Positions 42,661-51,813 are shown, counted from the first letter of the stretch. The stretch: DNA of 64,000 nucleotides from Salinimicrobium sp050750585 (GCF_050750585.1 NZ_JBOJLM010000009.1:101143-165142); one strand, 5' to 3'. Made by a program: numbers and translations. Notes: generated by a model from the letters alone, not told the origin.

Positions 42661-43941
42661 TTAATCTACAGATCTTTGCTTTTTCCTTATTTCGTCAAGA
42701 GAAAGATTGTCTTTACTTCCGCTGTGAGAATGATGTTTGTTACCTACAGGTTCATAAGAGCCTTGTTGAACCTGTTCGCCAATGATCTGGTAGGCTTCCC
42801 TGAAAGATTTTCCTTCCATCACAAGGTCGTTAATGCTGTCTACAGTAAAAAGGTATTTGTATTTTTCATCCTGTAGGTTTACCTCCTTCACAATAATCTG
42901 CGAAATGGAGTGCGTAAAGACATCGAGAATCTCTTTCAAACCTTCTACAGAATATATACTGTTCTCTTTGATCACCTGAAAATCTCTGTGATAACCACTC
43001 GGCAAATTGTTGGTCACCAGTACCATTTCACCGGCTATAGATTGGAGTTTGTTGCTTTTACCCCTTACGAGTTCAAAGACGTCGGGGTTCTTTTTATGAG
43101 GCATAATACTGGAACCGGTAGTAAGTGCCTCCGGAAAGCTGATAAAAGAGAAATTCTGGCTCATATAAAGACAGATATCCATAGAGAAACGGGAAAGTGT
43201 ATTGGCCACCGAGGCTATTGCCGAAGTTACTGCCCTTTCACTTTTCCCCCTGCTCATCTGGGCGGCCACCACGTTATATTTTAAGGTTGAAAACCCGAGC
43301 TCCTTTGTGGTGAATTCCCGATCTATGGGAAATGAGGAACCGTAGCCTGCGGCAGAACCCAGTGGGTTTTGGTCTACTATTTTTAGTGCTGCCTTAAGTT
43401 GGTAAAGGTCGTCAATTAAAATCTCTGCATATGCCGAAAACCACAACCCAAAAGAGGAAGGCATGGCAACCTGTATATGTGTGTAACCCGGCAAGAGGCT
43501 GTTTTGATGCTCTTCAGCAAGCTTTAGAAGTACATCTATCAAATCGTTAACCCGACTGATGATCTCCTGAAGGTTTTCCTTGAAATAAAGCTGCAGTGCC
43601 ACCAAAACCTGATCATTCCGTGAGCGGGCGGTATGGATTTTCTTCCCGGTGTCTCCCAATTTATTGGTTAGCTCAAACTCTATTTTGGAGTGCACATCCT
43701 CAAAATCTTCTTCAATCACAAAAGTTCCGTTCTTTACCTGTTGCTGAAGACGCTGAAGTTCCTCTACTAATTGATTTACTTCATCCTCTCCAATTAGGCC
43801 AACCTTTCCCAGCATTTTAGCATGTGCCGCCGAAGCCTGCAGATCATGCGCGGCAAGGAACATATCCAGTTCCCTGTCATTGCCCACAGTAAAATTCTCG
43901 ATCTTTTTGTCTATTGATATTCCTTTATCCCAAAGTTTCAT
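42661..43941 (-). CDS. argH: Argininosuccinate lyase
   Basis: 426 residues of the fumarase/aspartase superfamily; it splits argininosuccinate into arginine and fumarate, the last step of the pathway. Signature GSSIMPHKKNPDVFELVRGK carries the family SSxMPxKxN motif. TARSRNDQVLVALQL and AMPSSFGLWFSAYAEILIDD are also typical. It is shorter than the usual 450-460 residues, mainly at the C-terminus, which ends in a basic tail (RKKQRSVD). It is the last gene of the arginine operon; a palindromic repeat lies between it and argE. Confidence 0.93.
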   Translation of the reverse strand: MKLWDKGISIDKKIENFTVGNDRELDMFLAAHDLQASAAHAKMLGKVGLIGEDEVNQLVEELQRLQQQVKNGTFVIEEDFEDVHSKIEFELTNKLGDTGKKIHTARSRNDQVLVALQLYFKENLQEIISRVNDLIDVLLKLAEEHQNSLLPGYTHIQVAMPSSFGLWFSAYAEILIDDLYQLKAALKIVDQNPLGSAAGYGSSFPIDREFTTKELGFSTLKYNVVAAQMSRGKSERAVTSAIASVANTLSRFSMDICLYMSQNFSFISFPEALTTGSSIMPHKKNPDVFELVRGKSNKLQSIAGEMVLVTNNLPSGYHRDFQVIKENSIYSVEGLKEILDVFTHSISQIIVKEVNLQDEKYKYLFTVDSINDLVMEGKSFREAYQIIGEQVQQGSYEPVGNKHHSHSGSKDNLSLDEIRKKQRSVD

Positions 43942-43956
43942 ATTTCCGATTTAATC

Positions 43957-43987
43957 GACCTCACAGGTTTCAAAAACCTGTGAGGTC
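43957..43987. repeat. Palindromic repeat of the GACCTCACAG family (copy B)
   Basis: GACCTCACAGGTTT-CAA-AAACCTGTGAGGTC is a perfect 14-bp inverted repeat in the argE-argH gap. Confidence 0.9.
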
Positions 43988-43999
43988 TTAAATTTATTT

Positions 44000-45070
44000 T
44001 TATACCAATGCCTTTTCCAGCAACTTAATATATTTCTCTATACCTTCTTCTATCTCTTTCACAAAGATAAACTCATCTGCCGAATGTGACCTGGTAGAGT
44101 CTCCAGGACCTAATTTTAAAGAAGGGCAGCTAAGCATAGCCTGATCACTAAGGGTAGGCGAACCATAAGTTTTCATTCCTAAAGAAATACCTGCCTCTAT
44201 TAATGGGTGCTCCAAAGGAATGGATGAAGAATTCAGCCTTAAAGAACGTGGCTTGATCTCATCTACCGGAGCTTGTTCTGCCAAAATAGCTGCAATTTCG
44301 GCATTGCTGTACTGGTCGTTAACTCTCACATCTACCACCAGCTCTACCTGTGCCGGCACTACGTTGTGCTGGCTTCCTGCTTTAATTTGGGTAACTGTAA
44401 GCTTCACTTCTCCTAAAGCTTCTGAAACTTTTTCAAATTTACAGGCTTCAAACCACTGCAAGACTTTTGCCGATTTATAAATAGCATTATTATCATTGGG
44501 ATGTGCCGCGTGTGAAGGTGTTCCTTTTACTAAAGCATCAAATACTACCAGGCCTTTTTCGGCTATTGCCATATCCATAAGCGTAGGTTCTCCAACAATG
44601 GCAACATCTACTTTAGGCAGCAAAGGCAAAAGGCAGGCAATACCATTCTTCCCATTGATTTCCTCTTCAGCTGTTCCGGCAAAAATCAGGTTATGTGATA
44701 AACCTTCAGCATTGTAAAAATAGGTAAAAGTGGCCAGCAGGGATACCAAACATCCGCCTGCATCATTGCTCCCAAGGCCGAACAATTTCCCTTCAGAAAT
44801 TTCAGCATTAAAAGGATCCTTCGTGTAAGCCGAATTAGGTTTAACAGTATCGTGATGGGAATTAAGCAGCAAAGTGGGTTTTGTATCTTCAAAGTTCTTA
44901 TTCACTGCCCACACGTTGTTCAGGTGGCGTTGAAAGGGAATCTCATGGTCTTTGAACCACTGCTCAAGCAATGCGGCTGTACCTTCTTCTTCTCCTGAAA
45001 AAGACTGTGTGGAAATCAACTTTTTGAGAAGTTCCAGGGCTTCGGTCTGCAATTTAGATAAGTGTGTCAT
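44000..45070 (-). CDS. argE: N-acylcitrulline/N-acylornithine deacylase (M20 family)
   Basis: 356 residues. M20 metal-site motifs are visible: LLLNSHHDTVKPN (His and Asp), GLGSNDAGGCLVSLLATF (bridging Asp), AGTAEEEINGKNG (catalytic and metal Glu) and a C-terminal His in STRSHSADEF. In Bacteroidota arginine synthesis the acyl group is removed after carbamoylation, so the substrate is probably N-acetyl- or N-succinylcitrulline, given the N-acylornithine carbamoyltransferase in the same operon. The start overlaps the argB stop by 4 bases. Confidence 0.85.
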   Translation of the reverse strand: MTHLSKLQTEALELLKKLISTQSFSGEEEGTAALLEQWFKDHEIPFQRHLNNVWAVNKNFEDTKPTLLLNSHHDTVKPNSAYTKDPFNAEISEGKLFGLGSNDAGGCLVSLLATFTYFYNAEGLSHNLIFAGTAEEEINGKNGIACLLPLLPKVDVAIVGEPTLMDMAIAEKGLVVFDALVKGTPSHAAHPNDNNAIYKSAKVLQWFEACKFEKVSEALGEVKLTVTQIKAGSQHNVVPAQVELVVDVRVNDQYSNAEIAAILAEQAPVDEIKPRSLRLNSSSIPLEHPLIEAGISLGMKTYGSPTLSDQAMLSCPSLKLGPGDSTRSHSADEFIFVKEIEEGIEKYIKLLEKALV

Positions 45071-45846
45071 TTTATGATTTTTGTACAGGAATTTCCCATT
45101 TTAAGAACATCAGCATTTCCAAGAAAAATTTCGTTCACCCCATGATCTAAAGCTTCAAAACAATTGTGAAGCTTCGGAAGCATTCCTTCACTTATCACTT
45201 TTTCTTCAAGAAGCTGCTGATATTTTGTATGATCAATTTCAGAAATAACCGAATTTTCGTCTTGCGGATTGGCCAAAACGCCCTTCTTCTCAAAGCAAAA
45301 ATACAATTGGGTGTTATAAATACTGCTCATTGCTTTTGCAATTTCAGCAGCAACAGAGTCCCCGTTGGTATTTAAAAGTTGTCCCTCTCGGGTAGCTGAA
45401 ATAGCCGAAAAAACAGGAACGCAGTCCTGCTCCAGCAAAGAGTTTATAAACCTGGTATTTACAGTTTCTATATCTCCCACAAACCCGTAATCAATTTCTT
45501 TAACTGCACGCTTTTTGGAAACAATACTATTGCCATCTGCCCCGCAAAGACCCACGGCGTTGGCCTGGAGTGCCTGTAACTTAGCAACAATGGTTTTATT
45601 TAGGAGTCCGCCGTAGGTCATCACGATCACTTTGAGTGAATTGGCATCTGTAATTCGGCGGCCGTCGATCATCTTTGTGGGGAAACCTAATTTTGAGGCA
45701 ATTTCGGTTGCCATATTTCCACCTCCGTGAATGAGGATCTTTGGACCTTTAAGAGCAGAAAAATCATTGAGGAAAGATGAAAGCCGCTCCTCGTTTTCAA
45801 TTAGCTTTCCTCCTATTTTTACAATAGTAAGATCTTGTTTTCTCAT
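45067..45846 (-). CDS. argB: N-acylglutamate kinase
   Basis: 259 residues of the amino-acid kinase family, phosphorylating N-acetyl- (or N-succinyl-) glutamate. The N-terminal VKIGGKLIENEE and the LIHGGGNMATEIASKLG loop bind phosphate; LNTNGDSVAAEIAKAM matches the conserved Asn-Gly-Asp segment. It lacks the N-terminal extension linked to arginine feedback inhibition in some homologues. The gap to argF' upstream is 80 bases, the largest in the operon, and the stop overlaps argE. Confidence 0.93.
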   Translation of the reverse strand: MRKQDLTIVKIGGKLIENEERLSSFLNDFSALKGPKILIHGGGNMATEIASKLGFPTKMIDGRRITDANSLKVIVMTYGGLLNKTIVAKLQALQANAVGLCGADGNSIVSKKRAVKEIDYGFVGDIETVNTRFINSLLEQDCVPVFSAISATREGQLLNTNGDSVAAEIAKAMSSIYNTQLYFCFEKKGVLANPQDENSVISEIDHTKYQQLLEEKVISEGMLPKLHNCFEALDHGVNEIFLGNADVLKMGNSCTKIIK

Positions 45847-45926
45847 GTTGACATTTTACAGGCTTTTTTGAACCAAGCCAGATTTATTGAACTATTTCCT
45901 TCAGCTGTGCCTTATGGCTGATTTTC

Positions 45927-46880
45927 TTAGCCTTTTTCCAGGTTTTCGAGCAACCTCTTCAGCACCACCTGGGCGGCATAGGTCCTGTTTCCCGCTTGTT
46001 GAATTACTACGGAATTAGGACTATCCAGTACGGCATCGTCAATAACCACATTTCGCCTTACTGGCAGACAATGCATCACTTTTGCATCGTTTGTAAACTG
46101 TACTTTTTGTTCACTAAAGGTCCAGGAACTGTCTTCAGTTAAGATCTTTCCGTAGCTCTCATAGCTGCTCCAGTTCTTCACGTAAACAAAATCGGCATCT
46201 TTGAGTGCCTCATCCTGGTTGTGAAACACCTGTGTGTCTTTTTTTACCTGAGGGTTCAAATCGTAACCCGGAGGATTTGCAATTACAAATTTAACATCCA
46301 TACGCTGCATCACCTCAACGAAAGAGTTGGGGACACTTTGAGGCAGGGCCCGTGGGTGCGGTGCCCAGGTGAGTACAACCTTTGGCTTTTTTGTCTTTTG
46401 CAGCTCTGTAATCGTCATGGCATCAGTTAGGGCCTGAAGCGGATGCCCTGTAGCACTCTCAAGATTTACCACCGGCACTGTAGCATATTTTTCAAAGCTT
46501 TTTATCACCAGGTCTTCTTCATCTTTTACTTTATCTTCAAGACCGGGAAATGCCCGCACCGCAATAATATCACAATACTGTGAGAGCACGGCAGCCGCTT
46601 CCTTGATATGTTCTGCTTTATTGGAATTCATTATTGCTCCATCTTCAAACTCCAAAGCCCAGCCATCTTTATCGGCATTCATCACCATCACCTCCATCCC
46701 GAGGAGCTTTGCAGCTTTTTCGGTACTAAGGCGCGTGCGTAGACTTGGATTAAAGAACAACATTCCAAGAGTTTTTCCCTTTCCCAGGTTTGCTGCCGTA
46801 TTATTGTTCTTAAGCTGAAGCCCTTCTGCTATAGCCAGATCTAAATTTTCTATATCTGATAAACTGATATAATTCTTCAT
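45927..46880 (-). CDS. argF': N-acylornithine carbamoyltransferase (probable N-succinylornithine type)
   Basis: 317 residues. The carbamoyl-phosphate motif is FNPSLRTRLST, differing from the STRTR of ordinary ornithine transcarbamylase and matching acetyl/succinylornithine enzymes. HCLPVRRNVVIDDAVLDSPN is the C-terminal signature. In the loop NSNKAEHIKEA, position 89 is Ala. As I recall, this site is Glu in the Xanthomonas acetylornithine enzyme and Pro in the Bacteroides fragilis succinylornithine enzyme, and small residues there favour the succinyl substrate. I therefore infer N-succinylornithine. A palindromic repeat separates it from argD. Confidence 0.88.
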   Translation of the reverse strand: MKNYISLSDIENLDLAIAEGLQLKNNNTAANLGKGKTLGMLFFNPSLRTRLSTEKAAKLLGMEVMVMNADKDGWALEFEDGAIMNSNKAEHIKEAAAVLSQYCDIIAVRAFPGLEDKVKDEEDLVIKSFEKYATVPVVNLESATGHPLQALTDAMTITELQKTKKPKVVLTWAPHPRALPQSVPNSFVEVMQRMDVKFVIANPPGYDLNPQVKKDTQVFHNQDEALKDADFVYVKNWSSYESYGKILTEDSSWTFSEQKVQFTNDAKVMHCLPVRRNVVIDDAVLDSPNSVVIQQAGNRTYAAQVVLKRLLENLEKG

Positions 46881-46900
46881 TTTTAAAATATGTTTATTGA

Positions 46901-46939
46901 GACCTCACAGTCACGATAGTTATCGGGAACTGTGAAGCC
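46901..46939. repeat. Palindromic repeat of the GACCTCACAG family (copy C, decayed)
   Basis: GACCTCACAGTCACGATAG faces TATCGGGAACTGTGAAGCC with several mismatches, in the argD-argF' gap. The core matches copy A at 17562-17601. Confidence 0.75.
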
Positions 46940-46958
46940 TTATTTAATCTGCGAGATA

Positions 46959-48092
46959 TTATTGATTTTTAAGTTCTGACTTCAACGCCGAAAAGAACTG
47001 CTCAAAATGCCCTTTTTGGATACTTAGAGGCGGTAGTATTCGCAGTAACTTTTTATTGGAAGCTGCACCTGTAAAAATCTGATGTTTAAACAGGAGATCT
47101 TTTCGACGGCCGGCTACTTCAAAGTCAAATTCCAGCCCCAGCATTAAGCCTCTTCCTTTCACTTTCTTTATCTCCGGAATTTCCGCAGATTTTTCTTTGA
47201 TATAATCATAGAGTTCAGTGACGTTTTGGGTCAGGTTCTCATTTTCTAACACGTCCAGTACTGCGATACCAGCTGCACACGCAAGGTGATTGCCGCCAAA
47301 CGTAGTACCCAATAAACCGTAGCTGGATTTTATCCTGTCAGAAATGAGAATGCCACCAATGGGAAAACCGTTGCCCATTCCTTTTGCTACTGAAATAATA
47401 TCGGGTGAAATTTGATGTTTTTGGAAGGCAAAGAAATCTCCGGTCCTGCCATAGCCCGATTGCACTTCATCGGCAATGAGAACAGCGTTATATTTTGAAC
47501 AAAGGTTAGCCGTAGCCTGATAAAATTCGGAAGATGCTTCATCAAGGCCTCCCACTCCCTGGATAATTTCAACAATGACCCCGGCAACATCCCCTTTAGA
47601 AAGTTCTTTTTCCAGACCTGCAACATCTTCAAAAGCAAGGCAGGTAGTTTCATGAACTTTGTTAAAAGGAGCTTTTATACCTTCATTATCGGTCACTGCC
47701 ACAGCACCCGAAGTTCTTCCGTGGAAAGCATTTTTAAAGTAGATCACCCTGCTTTTGCCGGTGTGAAATGAAGCAAGTTTAAGGGCATTTTCGTTAGCCT
47801 CGGCACCCGAATTACAAAGGAAGAGTTTATAGTTTTCAAGTCCCGAAGCCTGCAAAAGCTTTTCGGCAAGTTCATCCTGTAACGGATTTTTTATGGAGTT
47901 GGAGTAAAATCCAAGTTTTTGAACCTGCTCCTGTACGGCTTTCACATAAGAAGGATGCGAATGGCCTATCGAAATTACGGCATGACCGCCATACAAATCG
48001 AGATACTTTTTACCATTGTCATCAAAGACATGACAGCCTTCTCCTTTTACAGGAGTAATATCATATAGTGGATAAACGTCAAATAAATTCAT
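46959..48092 (-). CDS. argD: N-acylornithine aminotransferase
   Basis: 377 residues, class III PLP aminotransferase. It interconverts N-acylglutamate semialdehyde and N-acylornithine. Motifs: LDLYGGHAVISIGHSHPSYV, FLCNSGAEANENALKLA, FHGRTSGAVAVTDN, ADEVQSGYGRTGDFFAFQ and the PLP lysine in SVAKGMGNGFPIGGI. Location between argF' and proC supports a biosynthetic rather than a catabolic role. The start is about 5 bases downstream of the proC stop. Confidence 0.94.
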   Translation of the reverse strand: MNLFDVYPLYDITPVKGEGCHVFDDNGKKYLDLYGGHAVISIGHSHPSYVKAVQEQVQKLGFYSNSIKNPLQDELAEKLLQASGLENYKLFLCNSGAEANENALKLASFHTGKSRVIYFKNAFHGRTSGAVAVTDNEGIKAPFNKVHETTCLAFEDVAGLEKELSKGDVAGVIVEIIQGVGGLDEASSEFYQATANLCSKYNAVLIADEVQSGYGRTGDFFAFQKHQISPDIISVAKGMGNGFPIGGILISDRIKSSYGLLGTTFGGNHLACAAGIAVLDVLENENLTQNVTELYDYIKEKSAEIPEIKKVKGRGLMLGLEFDFEVAGRRKDLLFKHQIFTGAASNKKLLRILPPLSIQKGHFEQFFSALKSELKNQ

Positions 48093-48097
48093 GGGGG

Positions 48098-48886
48098 CTA
48101 ATTAGAAATATTATTGATTTTTTTGAATGAAGCCTGCATTCCCCGTATTAGTGAAGAACTGAGGCCGTGGTGTTCCATTTCGTTAAGACCTTCAATGGTA
48201 CAGCCCATAGGTGTGGTTACTTTGTCTATTTCTTCTTCGGGATGTTTACCCGATTCTATCAATAAACTCGCTGCACCAAGACAGGTTTGCATTGATAGTT
48301 GCTGAGCCTCTTTAGCGTCAAAACCTAACTGAACTGCACTTTGAGTAGTGGCTCTTATTAATCGCATCCAAAAAGCTATTCCGCTGGCACATATTACTGT
48401 TGCGGCCTGCATTTTGTTTTCGGGAATTACCATTGTTGTTCCCATTTTATCGAAAATAGCCTCGGCTACTTGAAGCTGTTTTTGTCCTTTCTCATTACAG
48501 CAAAGACAAGTCATTGATTTCTTGACGGCAATGGCAGTGTTAGGCATTGCCCGAATAATGATATGATCTCCCACCAAATCTTCGATCCTGCTTATACTAA
48601 CTCCCGTAATGGTCGAAATAATCACATGTCTCTCGTGCAAGTCGTTTTTAATTTCCTCCAGTACGGTTTCAATCTGTTTGGGTTGCACTGCCAGAATGAG
48701 AATATCAGAATTTTGAACAGCTTCGCGGTTACTCTTTGTAACCACCACGTTCTCATATTCAGAATATTCCTGTATAGCCTCTGTTTTTCTTTTAGTGAGA
48801 TAAAGTGTGTTGTAAGCATTGCTCACAAGGAGTCCTTTGGCGATTGAGAGCCCCAGGTTTCCCGCTCCAAGAATTGCGATTTTCAT
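48098..48886 (-). CDS. proC: Pyrroline-5-carboxylate reductase
   Basis: 262 residues from the ATG at 48884-48886; the frame stays open upstream but the family N-terminus is MKIAILGAGNLGLSIAKGL with its Rossmann GxGxxG. ILAVQPKQIETVLEEI, RAMPNTAIAVKKS and the C-terminal TPMGCTIEGLNEMEHHGL (the TxPGGxT-like signature) identify ProC. It completes proline synthesis. Its placement inside the arginine operon links the two glutamate-derived pathways, a common flavobacterial arrangement as I recall. Confidence 0.93.
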   Translation of the reverse strand: MKIAILGAGNLGLSIAKGLLVSNAYNTLYLTKRKTEAIQEYSEYENVVVTKSNREAVQNSDILILAVQPKQIETVLEEIKNDLHERHVIISTITGVSISRIEDLVGDHIIIRAMPNTAIAVKKSMTCLCCNEKGQKQLQVAEAIFDKMGTTMVIPENKMQAATVICASGIAFWMRLIRATTQSAVQLGFDAKEAQQLSMQTCLGAASLLIESGKHPEEEIDKVTTPMGCTIEGLNEMEHHGLSSSLIRGMQASFKKINNISN

Positions 48887-48901
48887 ATCAGGTAGGTTTA
48901 G

Positions 48902-48934
48902 AGATCTCACAGGTTTTTAAAACCTGTGAGATCT
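48902..48934. repeat. Palindromic repeat of the GACCTCACAG family (copy D)
   Basis: AGATCTCACAGGTTTT and AAAACCTGTGAGATCT form a perfect 16-bp inverted repeat in the argC-proC gap. The C-to-T change in one arm is matched by G-to-A in the other, a compensatory difference from copy B. Confidence 0.9.
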
Positions 48935-48941
48935 TATTTAG

Positions 48942-49907
48942 TTAGAAGTAATTCGCTTTCAATTTCAGCCCCGTGCTTTCTTCAAGGCCAAACATAAGGT
49001 TCATATTTTGAACCGCCTGCCCACTGGCACCTTTTAGCAAGTTGTCAAGAACAGTGGTGATCAATATCTTATCATCAAACTTTTGCACTCTTACCAGGCA
49101 TTTATTGGTATTGACTACCTGTTTTAGATGCAGTTCTTCTTCTACCACGTGTGTAAAAGCCGCATTTGCATAGAACATCTTATATATTCCAACAGCGTCT
49201 TCCAGTTCCCCTTCAAAAGAGGTATATGTTGTACAGTGAATACCGCGGGAGAAATTGCCCCGGTTGGGAATAAAATTGATCTTGTGATCAAAATTTTCCT
49301 GGAGCTGCAGCACACTCTGCCCAATTTCTGAAAGATGTTGATGTTCAAAAGCCTTGTAAGAAGAAAAGTTATTATCTCTCCAGGCGAAATGTGTAGAGCC
49401 CGAAAAAGAGGTTCCGGCGCCGGTAGCACCGGTGACGGCATTCACATGCACATCTTCTTTTAGTAATCCTGCATATGCAAGAGGTAAAAGTGCCAGGTTG
49501 ATTGCCGTTGCAAAACAACCGGGATTTGCAATAAATTCTGCACTTTCAATCTTTCTCCTGTCTAATTCAGGCAGGCCGTAAATAAATGAATGTGAAGGTT
49601 CTGTTTTCCTGAAATCGGTACTTAGATCAATGATTTTGGTGCTTTTTGAAAATTCTGTCTCTTCCAGAAACTTTTTTGAATTTCCATGGCCAAGGCAGAG
49701 AAAAACCACATCTACATTAGTGTTTACTTTACTGCTGAAAGTAATTTCGGTTTCCCCAACAAGGTCCTGGTGAATGGCATATACAGGTTTTCCTGCACTT
49801 GAGGTGCTGTAAATAAAATCCAGCTCTACCTGCGGATGGTTTACCAGAATCCGGGTTAATTCCCCGGCCGTATATCCGGCTCCCCCGATTATTCCTGCTT
49901 TGATCAT
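48942..49907 (-). CDS. argC: N-acyl-gamma-glutamyl-phosphate reductase
   Basis: 321 residues, NADPH-dependent reductase. Rossmann start IIGGAGYTAGELTRILVNHP, catalytic cysteine in IANPGCFATAINLALLPLAY, and the His region HQHLSEIGQSV. TGATGAGTSFSGSTHFAWRD resembles the type 1 enzyme loop. It overlaps argG upstream by 4 bases and is followed after a palindromic repeat by proC. Confidence 0.94.
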   Translation of the reverse strand: MIKAGIIGGAGYTAGELTRILVNHPQVELDFIYSTSSAGKPVYAIHQDLVGETEITFSSKVNTNVDVVFLCLGHGNSKKFLEETEFSKSTKIIDLSTDFRKTEPSHSFIYGLPELDRRKIESAEFIANPGCFATAINLALLPLAYAGLLKEDVHVNAVTGATGAGTSFSGSTHFAWRDNNFSSYKAFEHQHLSEIGQSVLQLQENFDHKINFIPNRGNFSRGIHCTTYTSFEGELEDAVGIYKMFYANAAFTHVVEEELHLKQVVNTNKCLVRVQKFDDKILITTVLDNLLKGASGQAVQNMNLMFGLEESTGLKLKANYF

Positions 49908-51091
49908 GATTTCTGTTTTACCTGGTTATAGATCTTTCCTGAATTACTAAGGATCTTAATAAAACCTTTGGCATCCTGTGCTGTCCAGGCATTGTTTTCT
50001 TCTCCATACTTTCCGAAGCCGCTGTTCATAAGATCAAAAGGAGAAGAGATCCCTTCCAGAACAAATCTATATGGGTGCAGGCTAATATATACTTCCCCGC
50101 TTACCTGTTGCTGGGAGTTCTGTAAAAAAGCTTCAAAATCACGCATCACAGGATCCAGGTATTGGCCTTCATGAAGGTGCATTCCGTACCAACTTGCAAC
50201 ATTTTCTTTATGTTGTAACTGCCACTTACTCAGGGTGTGTTTTTCCAAAAGGTGGTGTGCCTTAATGGTTATTAAGGCCGCAGCTGCTTCAAAACCAACC
50301 CTTCCTTTAATTCCAATAATCGTGTCCCCTACGTGGATATCACGGCCAATAGCATATGCTGAAGCCAGTTCTTCCAGTTTTTCTATATTCTTCTCGGGAG
50401 AATTTTCTTCTCCATTCACGGCTGTAAGTTCCCCTTTTTCAAAGGTAAGCGTTACCCGTGAAGCTTCCTTTTCCTGAAGCTGGGAAGGGAAAGCTGCCTC
50501 TGGCAAAGGTTTCCCTGAAGTCAGGGTCTCAGCACCACCAACGCTGGTTCCCCACAAACCTTTATTTATAGAGTATTTTGCTTTTTCCCAGTTCATATCT
50601 ACTCCCTGAGATTGCAGGTAGTCGATCTCTTCCTGCCGGGTTAATTTCTTATCGCGGATTGGCGTAATAATTTCAATTTCGGGAGCCAGGATCTGGAAGA
50701 TCATATCAAACCTCACCTGATCATTTCCTGCGCCTGTACTACCGTGGGCAATATAACCTGCCCCTATTTTCCTGGCGTGGTTTACAATTTCGATTGCCTG
50801 AATAATACGTTCTGCACTTACAGAAAGTGGATAAGTATTGTTCTTTAGTACGTTTCCAAAAATGAGATATTTTACTACCTTTTGGTAAAAGGAAGAAACA
50901 GCATCAAGGTTGGTATAGGTAGTGGCACCAATGGCTTTGGCAGTGTTACCAATGCGCTCAATCTCTTCCTGACTAAATCCTCCTGTATTCACGCTCACTG
51001 CATGAACTTCAAAGTTTTCTTCTTTTGATAAATATTTCGCGCAATAAGAGGTATCTAATCCTCCACTATAAGCAATTACTACTTTTTTCAT
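49904..51091 (-). CDS. argG: Argininosuccinate synthase
   Basis: 395 residues. It ligates citrulline and aspartate using ATP. The PP-loop AYSGGLDTSYCAKYLSKEE is at the N-terminus, with HGSTGAGNDQVRFDMIF and WGTSVGGAETLTSGK further on. It overlaps the GNAT gene upstream and argC downstream by 4 bases each, giving a tightly coupled trio at the head of the operon. Confidence 0.95.
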   Translation of the reverse strand: MKKVVIAYSGGLDTSYCAKYLSKEENFEVHAVSVNTGGFSQEEIERIGNTAKAIGATTYTNLDAVSSFYQKVVKYLIFGNVLKNNTYPLSVSAERIIQAIEIVNHARKIGAGYIAHGSTGAGNDQVRFDMIFQILAPEIEIITPIRDKKLTRQEEIDYLQSQGVDMNWEKAKYSINKGLWGTSVGGAETLTSGKPLPEAAFPSQLQEKEASRVTLTFEKGELTAVNGEENSPEKNIEKLEELASAYAIGRDIHVGDTIIGIKGRVGFEAAAALITIKAHHLLEKHTLSKWQLQHKENVASWYGMHLHEGQYLDPVMRDFEAFLQNSQQQVSGEVYISLHPYRFVLEGISSPFDLMNSGFGKYGEENNAWTAQDAKGFIKILSNSGKIYNQVKQKS

Positions 51092-51735
51092 TTTGTTTTA
51101 TTTTCAATATTTTCAACCACTTTCTCTTTTTTATAGAAAAGGGTTTGTTTAATACTTTTTAATCGGGTGAACGCCTTGTCGTTCAGTCTTGATTTTTCTT
51201 TAGATTTCTCCTTTTTAACAGGATCATACAACATCCCTGTGCAAAGACACATCTTTCTTTCGGTACGGGTAAGAATATCGTAATTTTTGCAGGTTTGACA
51301 GCCTTTCCAGAAACTCTCATCATCTGTGAGTTCACTAAAGGTCACAGGCTGGTAGCCCAATTCGTAATTGATCTTCATAACGGCAAGTCCTGTGGTGATC
51401 CCAAAGATCTTGGCTTGAGGATATTTTTTACGGGAGAGCTCAAAAATGGCTTTTTTGATATCCTTTGCCAGGCCTCGATTCCTGAAATCGGGATGAACTA
51501 TAAGTCCTGAATTGGCTACAAACTTCTCGTGACTCCACACTTCGATATAACAAAAACCGGCAAATCTATCGCCCTCCAGGGCAATTACGGCGTTTCCATT
51601 CTGCATCTTGGTAAGAATATACTCGGGTGTACGGCGGGCTATACCTGTGCCGCGAATTTTGGCAGATTCTTCAATAGTATCACAAATTACCTGTGCATAC
51701 TTTTCATGAGAAGCATTAGCAATGACAATTTTCAT
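51088..51735 (-). CDS. GNAT acyltransferase, candidate N-acylglutamate synthase
   Basis: 215 residues, first gene of the arginine operon. The GNAT core (1-135) has the acyl-CoA loop LIVHPDFRNRGLAKDIKKAI. A compact cysteine motif follows, C146-x2-C149 and C163-x-C165 (KGCQTCKNYD and RKMCLCTGM), suggesting a metal site; a basic tail (about 172-215) ends the protein. No argA or argJ is elsewhere in the operon, which otherwise has every step from acylglutamate to arginine. I infer that this enzyme acylates glutamate. The activity and donor (acetyl- or succinyl-CoA) are unproven. It overlaps argG by 4 bases. Confidence 0.75.
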   Translation of the reverse strand: MKIVIANASHEKYAQVICDTIEESAKIRGTGIARRTPEYILTKMQNGNAVIALEGDRFAGFCYIEVWSHEKFVANSGLIVHPDFRNRGLAKDIKKAIFELSRKKYPQAKIFGITTGLAVMKINYELGYQPVTFSELTDDESFWKGCQTCKNYDILTRTERKMCLCTGMLYDPVKKEKSKEKSRLNDKAFTRLKSIKQTLFYKKEKVVENIENKTK

Positions 51736-51813
51736 ATGCTAAAGAATTAAAGGTTAAAAAATCAAGAAAGGGTTTTCGGGGAAAGAACCGGACTCACCTG
51801 GGTTCCATAATAA

